64,000 bases of DNA, taken from the NCBI GenBank assembly GCA_951812925.1, contig OX638368.1, forward strand, positions 4,092,001 to 4,156,000. The letters are read 5' to 3'. This DNA is from Calliopum simillimum. Its lineage: Eukaryota; Arthropoda; Insecta; Diptera; Lauxaniidae. The position numbers and the translations under genes were made by a program. Below the pieces are notes generated by a model. It saw only the letters and a list, made by a program, of their open reading frames with translations. It did no database searches and was not told where the DNA came from. Positions 56,200 through 64,000 of this stretch are shown one piece after another (position 1 is the first letter of the stretch; each line of letters starts with the position of its first letter).

Positions 56200-57916
56200 A
56201 AGACTTCGGCACTGCTTAGCCAGGTGATGTAAAACAAAAAAAAAAACCCACACGAATGAAAACAAATACTGTTTTGTTATACACACAAATTTTATGATGG
56301 AACTCTTTATTGAATATTAGAATTAAAATTCAACTTTTATACTTAAACTTTATTCAGTATGAGAATTAAAACTTTTAATTTTATGCTGCAGCCAATGCTG
56401 TTTCAAAGGTGGTTAATGAACGAATGAAAAAATTAAAGAGAAGAACAATAGAATTTGACAGCTATAAGCAGTGTGGCATTGTTTAATTTAGCAATGGAGT
56501 TGCGTTGCCAACTACGGAGAATTCATCTCTAGTTTTGGGGACAATGCGTGTTCGCAAAAACAATACTTGTTATTTGATACTCGACCTCAAATAAATTGTA
56601 AAATTTTCACAACATGTCTAATTACACATTAAACAGAAGACCGTAATCAAATTTAGCCTATCACAATGATATTCTGCCAGTAAGACAAGGTAACTTTTCT
56701 TGTGTAGCATGACATCATTTTACTATAGCTGTTTCACCACATACCAAATTCACCAAATTCATATTGTTTCGTTTGTGCAGTTGTTTCGATAAGTGGGACA
56801 GGGTGCATTGAAATTTTTTTTTATGATTTCTATAGTTAATTCCTACAAATTTCTGCATATGCTGCTATTAAAACTTTCATCGCATGCCTTTACTATATTC
56901 TTTACGCTTTAAGTGAGAATGCCAGTTGGAATATGAAACGTCAGTTCCAAAAAGTACGCTATGAGGGTATAAAAAATATAGTTGTTGCATATTTTATTTC
57001 GACTAAAATACCATTCATTTTGTAATACATGAAGTTTTTCGCATGCAGATCTTATACTAATATCCTTCGCAGCATATCAAGAATTATTTTTTTATTTTTA
57101 AACAAAACTAACTGATAACTCTTTTCATAAAATTGTTTTGGCAAATCTGCAACGCAACCGAGTACACAACTGTAAGTGTGTGAAAATAAAAAAATAATAC
57201 TTTTGCATATCTTAAGGAGATTGCAGTTAAGAACAACTGCATGAAAGCAGAGTTTTCTTTGGTTTAAGTTTCGTCGTCATCAGCAATTTTAATGCTGTTG
57301 GGGCTATTGTTGCTGAACGCTTATATACATAGCTGCAGCAAATTCAAGTATTGCTATTTACTATCTCTGATGTTTTGTTCCTTTTTTTTTATTTAAGTAT
57401 TTTTGATGTACTCATATTTTCTTCAGCATTTTTAGTTTTATCTTTTTTTTCTTAAGCGCTGTTGTTGTATTGTTATTGTGCACCACCACATTGGATATCT
57501 GCAGGATACTTTTACAGTTTACGCTTCAGATATGAAATCAATTTTGAAGCTACATCATGTTTCTTTTTTTTCAACACTGAATATTACTCAAGTTTTATTT
57601 TTATGTTTAGTTTTTGCAATGAAATTTAAAACCCGTTGAGTTGAAAATTTATCAAAAATTAAATTGATACAAAATTCAATTGGGAAACAAATGAAATGAA
57701 AAATTGTATTTAATTAACTTAATATGAAAAAATAAACGAATGAAGCAGTTTTTCATTTACATGCAAGTGTATTTAGAAAGAGTTTACTTGAAAATTCGAA
57801 AAATATGTATATAATTGATACCACAAAACATTTTTGATAAAAATTACTTAAATTTCAGTATGAGATGCCATACAAAACTGTAAAAGCTCTTAAAAATTTC
57901 AACAATACAAAAAATT
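56200..57916. other. Spacer
   Basis: AT-rich sequence with some balanced stretches (57230-57330, 57470-57540). No gene or element recognised. Confidence 0.4.
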
Positions 57917-57917
57917 A

Positions 57918-58592
57918 CACAGGACCACAAAAAAAAAAGTCCTGTAGTAGAAAGTTGAGGTACCATACGATATGGTTTTTAACGTGCTAAAAACGAATCC
58001 AAGGTCAGAATTTAGCCATCACCCTCAGATTTTGAGATATCCTTGCTTAAAGTTGCAGGAAACACTGTTTTCAGGCTTATGGTGCAGTTCCAGGAAACGG
58101 TGTAGTTCCATATTTTCAATGGAGTCGAATAGCCATAATCTTCCTTATAAAACTATACATTCTAATTTTTTCGATTGGATTTTACTTCCCGAGATATCAC
58201 CGTTTGAAGTAAACGTATCTCAACCCCCATAAAAAGCACTACATTATATATATATGTTGCGTAAAATCCATTTAACATATAAAAATTATAACCCTTTACT
58301 TCAAAGTAAGATAACTCTGAAAGTAAGAGTCCAATCGGAAAAGTTTGAAGGCAGAGTTTTATAAGGAAGATTGTGGCTATTGATGTCATTGAAAAAATGG
58401 AGCTACCACATTTCCTGAAACTGCACCATAAGCCTGAAAACAGCGCTTTCTGCAACTTTAAGCAGAGATATCTCAAAATCTGAGGGTGATGGCTAAATTC
58501 TGACCTCGGATTCGTTTTTAGCACATTGAAAACCATACCGTATGGTAACTGACTTTCTACTACAGGACTTTTTTTTTTTTTTTGGTCCTGTG
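57918..58592. mobile_element. TTA-flanked palindromic element, 675 bp
   Basis: The ends CACAGGACCACAAAAAAA and the inverted TTTTTTTGGTCCTGTG pair, and the arms pair across about 300 bp each to a centre near 58255. TTA lies directly outside both ends (57915-57917 and 58593-58595), a duplication size and sequence used by PIF/Harbinger elements. The frames 57972-58232 (plus) and 58162-58536 (minus) start with the same residues because they are the same arm read from both sides; they are not genes. Confidence 0.75.
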
Positions 58593-58599
58593 TTATCTT

Positions 58600-60373
58600 A
58601 AGGCTTATATGGAGACTTAAACTACAAAATTCTCTTTCATGACAACACTAAAAATTACTTTATTTTTTGGCTTCTATAAGCAAATTTTGGGAAATCATCG
58701 AAATTATGTTGTCATGACTTGAACTATCTGCTCAAGTTTGAATTTTTTTGTAATACTGGCTACCGATAACTTCTTATATTTACAATTATTATTTAAGATC
58801 GACACTATGCACTATGGTTTCACTTACCACATTTTGTGGCCAAAACTATAAGGCATCACCATACGGGGATAAAAATCTGTTCACGTGGATTTTTAAGGTT
58901 GCTGATTACAATATGGCGGGAAAAATTTTTATATATCTTCTGATTTACAAGAAAATCAGCATTCAAGGGTTTAAGTAAACGCTGCACAGTGGGGTATTTG
59001 ATACAAAAACACGATATTAATTCGTCCAGACTATTGATGGTTATAATAACTTATTTTTTTAGTTAATTATGCATAAAAAAGTAGAAAATTAATGCAGTTG
59101 TAGTGAATATGTAGTGAAATGTACTGCAATTTTTTTTAATAGCAATAAAATACGGAAATTGAAAATTGTCATCAAATTTTTTTCGCATTATTCTGAAGTT
59201 TTAAGAATTCTGTGTTTGATGACCCCATTTTAACCAAGTTTTTGGAAAAAAGGGTCAAGAAGACCCACTAAAACAAGATGTAATGGGTTAAGATGCAATA
59301 GAAAATTGTTTCTTGCATGATTTTATGATAAACTTATGAAAAACTGTTTTTCCAAGATGTAGTTTAAGAAATATCGAAAAAATGTTTTCTGTAGGTTTTT
59401 TTTATCTAAATCAACAATATATGAATGATTTTAAATTCGAGATATAATATTTTTATATACCTTGACTCAAGACAAAAAATTTGATATATCGGTTGACTCA
59501 TTCCGAGCGTTTCTTAAATCGTAATAAAATAAGCCGAGATTTTCCATAAAACGGCGATGAGCGACCTCTTTATGACCTTCAAAAATTTGTCAAAAACTCA
59601 GTATACATTATTGACACCCTCTTGCAGATTTTTGGGGGTAATTGTCTGTCTATATGTCTGTATTTAACTTTTTATTTATTTTTTGCTCCACTTTCATACA
59701 TATTGGACATGTCAGTTTGCCTTAAAAAAATGAAAATTTCGCACAGCCGCGCAAAAACGCGCAACCTTAACTTAAATGTCTACACTTTATTAAAATGTAA
59801 ATATTTTTGTTTGAGCTCACTTTTGGAACAACTATATGTCTTTGTATATAGCCAAAATGTATTTAACTTTAGACTTACGAACAAAAAAAAAATTAAAATA
59901 TAACAAAACACTTTCCACAAAACAAAAACCACATTTGTATAACAAAAATACCTGAACTAAAAGGGTCCATCAAAATTTAAGAAGACACACAAAACAAAAG
60001 GAAAAAAAATCATTGCATTGTTGGTGGCTGCACTTGCTTCTTATGATTATAGCGACTGAAGTTCTCTTACAAAAAGTTTAATAATTCCGAAAGAGCACAA
60101 AATGGCACAACCAAATTTTCTACACTCATTATGGACAGTCTGTAGTTAAAGAAAATCATAATTAAATGAAAATCGTGCACGCCCTAAAATACTTTAACTC
60201 CATTTGAATAATAAATAACCTTAATTTTTTAACACATACTTAATATATATAAAAAAAATTTTTAAACATAAGCTCAAGAACACTTTCATGCAGAAAGAAC
60301 CACAATTACTTGAAATTGAAAGTTTCATTAAAATTTTTTCCACAAAAAAACTTTTTTTTAATAAAAATGTACT
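58600..60373. other. Spacer
   Basis: 58890-58930 shares the TTTTTAAGGTTGCTGATTACAA-TATGGCGG words with the duplicated block at 28945-29130, so a related repeat fragment is present. The rest is AT-rich with no gene. The frame 59622-59903 has no domain. Confidence 0.4.
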
Positions 60374-60713
60374 TTAACCCTTTCGACCCGGAAAAAAACT
60401 GTGAGGTACACAATATTTGTGATAGGTTAACCTTAGAAACTAAATTTAAGTAAAATGTTTGGCCGTCTCTAAATTCAAATTTTCACCGCCAGAGGCGCTT
60501 CCGCTCTATACTCCCGACAGATGTTTTTGATTTGAATTTTCGGGATACAATGTCCTTGAAGTGGTTATAAGAAAAAGCAGTTGTTACTAAAATTTGCATT
60601 AATTTTATTAATTCATTCAATTTAAGCGACGTTAATAACCGAGTTATATTATTCAAAAGTAATTATTCAAAAATTTTTGGGATATATTGTCCCAACCGGT
60701 TCGAAAGGGTTAA
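60374..60713. mobile_element. piggyBac-type MITE with TTAA duplication
   Basis: TTAA at 60374-60377 and 60710-60713 encloses CCCTTTCGACCCGG and its imperfect inverted copy CCGGTTCGAAAGGG. TTAA target duplication and CCCTTT-type ends are diagnostic of the piggyBac superfamily. The 332-bp interior has no transposase. Inside are self-similar blocks (GGGATA-AATGTCC and GGGATATATTGTCCC). Confidence 0.85.
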
Positions 60714-63004
60714 GAAAGCCAAAAAATGTAAATTTTTCACTGCGCGCGAACGAAAGCAAAAAAAGTTAATCTTCAACCGCATGTAACTTTTTAACTAGTA
60801 ATGTAAAGTCAACAATTTTTGTTGTTTGTGACGAAGAATTTTATTGTCTTTAAAACGGTATCAAAAAAAGCCGGTACTTTATACATTTTCTCAATTAAAT
60901 GCGTAAAAACGTATACAATACCCCTTTGTGCGCTGGTTAAGAATATGAAAGTAAAAAATTTTAATTCAAAATGGCATATATAATATGGTGGCAAACAATA
61001 CGCGCTGAACAAATCGTCGTTTTTGAAGCAGTAGATATATACAAAAACAACGATGACTTAAAAAGCTGCAAAAACCTTGTCTTAGCTTATGGAATGAAAT
61101 TTCCAACTCTAAGAATCTCTACTAATGCCAATGAACCGCCGTGAATATATTTTATATTTAAATACCCAAGCATCGATCAGCTTAGCGTAAGCACTTTTTA
61201 GTCGAGGAAAAAATTTTCCAAAAAAAGAAACCACATAACATGCACTCAACAACAACCATTAAAAAATCTAAATTTCTTTGAAAAAAAGTACAAAAGGTAA
61301 CCCTTCGAAAGCATACTTTGCGTAGCAATCAAATGCTCAGGCTTTTCTTATCCTAATCCGCTTTTATGCTACACTTTACAAATAAATTCCCCACAAATTT
61401 TTTCACAATTCCCATAAACCGCCAATGAATGTAACATTTTAACAAACCAACCAGCCAGTCAAGTTGATAATTCAAAAAGTTTTACTTATTATTTTCGGGG
61501 GGAGGGAAGAGTTTTGGTTGAAAAAGGAAGCCATTGAGCTTGATGCGCATAATTTTTACTTTGTTTGTGTTTTTATGCGATGTAAGATTGTTGCTATCTC
61601 TATCTGACTACATGTTTAATCCCGCAGGATTCATAAATAAATTTAAAAAACTGCTACGAAATGTTGGAAAAGTTTCGGGTTCGTTTTTTTTTTTTTTTTT
61701 TTGCTACGGTTTTTGCCGTATTTCATTTTGCAAAGCGAAGGAACACCTGAAAAAGAAATCCAACAAAAGTAGACCCTTGAGATTATGTGTTCGCCAAAAG
61801 GCACACGCACAAATGTACACACACACACATACTTGAGCAACGGCTTATTAGTATGCATATGCGCGTACGTGTGTTCAAGCATTTTGCGCGCCAATAAAAT
61901 AATTCAAGTCTACGTAACTCGTTCGTTCATACTTTCACTGGCTTAGTCATTTGGTGCTGTTGCTGTCTCTTTCTAAAAGTGTTCGCGGAAGCCACACACG
62001 TACGAGTGTATGTAACGGTATACGATGTATGTAGTAGTATTTTGGTTGCATTTTGAAATGCAAGTTTTTTGAGTTATTACATCAAAGCTGCAGTCGCAGG
62101 ATATTTATGGATACCCCCACTGAAAATAAAAAAAAGGAATTGCGGTAGAAAGTGGAGGGAAATTGAAAAACTAATGCAATTTGTGTTGCAAATATTAAAT
62201 GTAAAATGTTGAAAAATATTTGTGTTTCTTTTTTGTTATTTATATTTAGCAGCGCAATGTAGTTACTTCCGGTACATCATATCCCTAAGTGCTCAGAGAT
62301 TTCATTATTCATTTTGGGTACGACGAGTTCTCGCGAGGCACATGCGGACAACTTGCAATGCATTACCTTTTTTTTTATTCATTTTACTGTTTGAATTGTA
62401 TTGTTGTAGTTTTAATTTTTATAGTCAACTTGTATTTTTTTTTTTTTTTTTTTTGCTAATATTTATTCAACTGGAAACCAAAAATTCAAGTAACACTTTT
62501 TTACTATGAAACAATTTTTAGAATGATTGCCAACTTTTATTAAATAAAACATTGTGATACCATCAAAACTTCAACTTCTGTATCTAATTTGGCTTATTTC
62601 TAGATTCATTGTTGCACACTTTCGATAGTCGCCTCAGAAATCTCAAGCCTGAAATTCCTGATTCAGAAAAACTAGCAATTACCACGAGGGTCTTTTAGTA
62701 TGCTTTAAATTCGGTGTCATTAAAAAAGTACATATCTGCAAGAGTTTTCAGTCGACGTTATCTCGCAGTAAATTCCAGATACTCAGCATTTTCAGAAGAA
62801 GAAATAACTAGCCATTCTTTTGGGATTTCTTCAACTTGATTGAATCTTGAAGTTGATTGATGAACACCATACGCCCGCCCCATTTTCGACACTTAGCTAT
62901 AGATGGATTGTCGGTCAGTATGTATCTTAAGTATACTCAAACTCAACTGCTTTGAAAAAATTAGGTTCTGAAATTTTGCATAATCAACACCCTTAAACAA
63001 CTGA
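60714..63004. other. Spacer with homopolymer runs
   Basis: T-runs at about 61686-61702 and 62437-62454, CACA tract at 61815-61830. The short hydrophobic frame beginning at 61543 is discussed among rejected items. No gene is supported. Confidence 0.4.
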
Positions 63005-63250
63005 GAAGTGGCCGTACCAAAGGGCCTAAGTACCAGTACGAGGCAAAAGTAGTGTCATAATATGAATCGAGTGACATTTTGTTAAAAATGATTAAAATTG
63101 CAATCTCTTTTCACAAAAAATGTACTTGATACAGTTAAATTGATGGCATTATGTTGAAAAAATTATCGATTATTATAGCTTATAATATGTATGATATTAC
63201 TTTTGCTTCGTAATGGTACTTACTTAGGCCCTTTTGTACGGCCACTCTTC
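63005..63250. mobile_element. MITE with AGTGGCCGTAC ends
   Basis: AAGTGGCCGTACCAAAGGGC and its inverted copy ending GTACGGCCACTCTTC bound a 246-bp segment. The inner CCTAAGTACCA and AGGCAAAAGTA blocks are mirrored as TACTTACTTAGG and TTACTTTTGCTTCG. Target duplication not clear. Confidence 0.75.
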
Positions 63251-63307
63251 ATATTTTTGAGGACAAGATAAAAATCATAACAAAAACCAAACCGATACCA
63301 AGACTTA

Positions 63308-63570
63308 TAGGGCTATTCCGGTTAAGACAGCAGAAAGTCTTTCGTAATACATTTCAGAAATACTTTCTAAGACTTCCTAAGACTTTCGGTATTATGGCGA
63401 AAAAGTCTTGTAGAAAAAGCTCATAAGTTCCCCACGCAAAAGCTTTAGTGGTGAACTTGTCAAATTGTGCAAAATAAGGTCTTCTTCTTGAGCGGAGCGA
63501 TATATGTATGTTTCATACAAAATTTAAAAAAAATGTTTCACAGCTCTAAGACTGTTGCCGCAATAGCCCT
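63308..63570. mobile_element. MITE with AGGGCTATT ends
   Basis: AGGGCTATTCCGG at the left and CCGCAATAGCCCT at the right are inverted copies with one or two mismatches. CTAAGACT words occur in both senses near the ends and inside. TTA or an imperfect longer repeat could be the target duplication; this is ambiguous. Confidence 0.6.
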
Positions 63571-64000
63571 GTTAATGTCCAATTAATGGACTCAATTTCA
63601 AAACCAACGCCTAGACTCAATGTCCAATACTACACAAAGAAAAAATATTACGTCCCTTCAGTTCACGGAACTAGTACCGAACTAGCGAAATCGCTAGCTA
63701 CCGGTAACCAGCACTAGTTCCTTCCAGATCTACTTTATTCGTTCTCAACTGGCGAATTTAACGTTTGCATGTCATAGGCAGGGGTCAATTGCCACCCTTT
63801 GCTCTACTGCTCACTAGCTATTTCACTAGTGAGAATAAGCTTGCTGTAAGGCGTTCTCTTAGTAAAGAAAAAAAAAAAAAAAATCGAACAACCCACACTG
63901 AGATTCGAACCTGGGGTTCAAAGTTTTTCACCTATGTATGTAGATAAATTACGAAGTCTTTAGCTCATTCGTCTATAAAGCTTATTGACGTAGTTATGTG
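63571..64000. other. Right window edge with a tRNA-like B-box
   Basis: 63640-63720 contains short self-complementary ACTAGT/GCTAGC words. On the minus strand CAGGTTCGAATCTCAGTG (63899-63917) is a near-perfect pol III B-box, followed downstream by a T-run (read as T on the minus strand after the A-run at 63867-63883 is complemented). No matching A-box fold was confirmed. Likely a third tRNA-derived repeat. Confidence 0.4.

Noticed and set aside
57972..58536. Two frames with identical N-termini on opposite strands, which could look like a duplicated gene
   Set aside because: They are the two arms of one palindromic element.
61543..61836. Hydrophobic start (MRIIFTLFVFLC) followed by a cationic stretch GFINKFKKLLRNVGK, resembling a short secreted peptide
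   Set aside because: The frame runs into a T-run with no nearby stop, the only plausible intron (GTAAGA to CCGCAG) would be 46 nt, and no TATA or polyadenylation signal is in place.

Overview
This window looks like nuclear DNA of a higher fly (Diptera). It is strongly AT-rich, has a 62-nt GT-AG intron, carries fly-type transposable elements (R1-like and LOA-like LINEs, mariner and Tc1 remnants, DINE-1-like Helitron relatives, many MITEs) and has CA/TG-rich single-copy spacer. Tephritid fruit flies would fit, but that is only an impression; nothing in the sequence fixes the species. There is no rRNA, no canonical tRNA, no CRISPR array and no long host gene. Most long open frames are AT-rich chance frames or frames inside satellites.

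The one convincing host-type gene lies at 12376-12818: TATA box, two coding exons (12435-12540 and 12603-12706), a 62-nt intron, a TAA stop and a polyadenylation signal. It would encode a 69-residue secreted peptide with a signal sequence, an acidic middle and an amphipathic C-terminal helix. I do not recognise the family.

Layout. 1-3.3 kb: unassigned DNA, one half of dispersed family A, and an AT minisatellite. 3.36-7.03 kb: a large inverted-repeat element containing a 1.3-kb palindrome and smaller hairpins. 8.1-11.5 kb: a family A element split by about 2.1 kb that includes a poly(A)-tailed R1-like LINE end and a 60-bp tandem repeat. 12.4 kb: the secreted-peptide gene. 14.0-15.9 kb: a 1.87-kb hAT-like palindrome with an 8-bp target duplication. 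16.1-19.6 kb: nested inverted repeats around a palindrome built from two Tc1 transposase remnants. 21.1-24.5 kb: two satellite blocks, GC-rich islands, a mariner remnant and a MITE. 25.1-29.9 kb: MITEs, a tRNA-like repeat, a DINE-like copy. 30.5-36.5 kb: DINE-like copies, family A fragments, a LOA-like LINE split by a hAT-like palindrome, a second LINE tail and a tRNA-like repeat. 36.9-38.2 kb: a TA-flanked palindrome. 39-46.3 kb: a DINE fragment, minisatellite, family A, MITEs and a second, nearly identical hAT-like palindrome. 48.9-50.7 kb: a LINE RNase H end abutting a broken transposase-like gene (DUF7869-like). 51-64 kb: half-elements, a DINE copy, a FLYWCH-like remnant, a TTA-flanked palindrome, a piggyBac-type MITE, and two further MITEs near the end.

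The genes do not form a pathway. The theme is transposon nesting, with an exceptional number of long inverted repeats. Any of these that is transcribed would give long hairpin RNA, a possible source of endogenous siRNA. All similarity statements come from reading the sequence; no database search was run.
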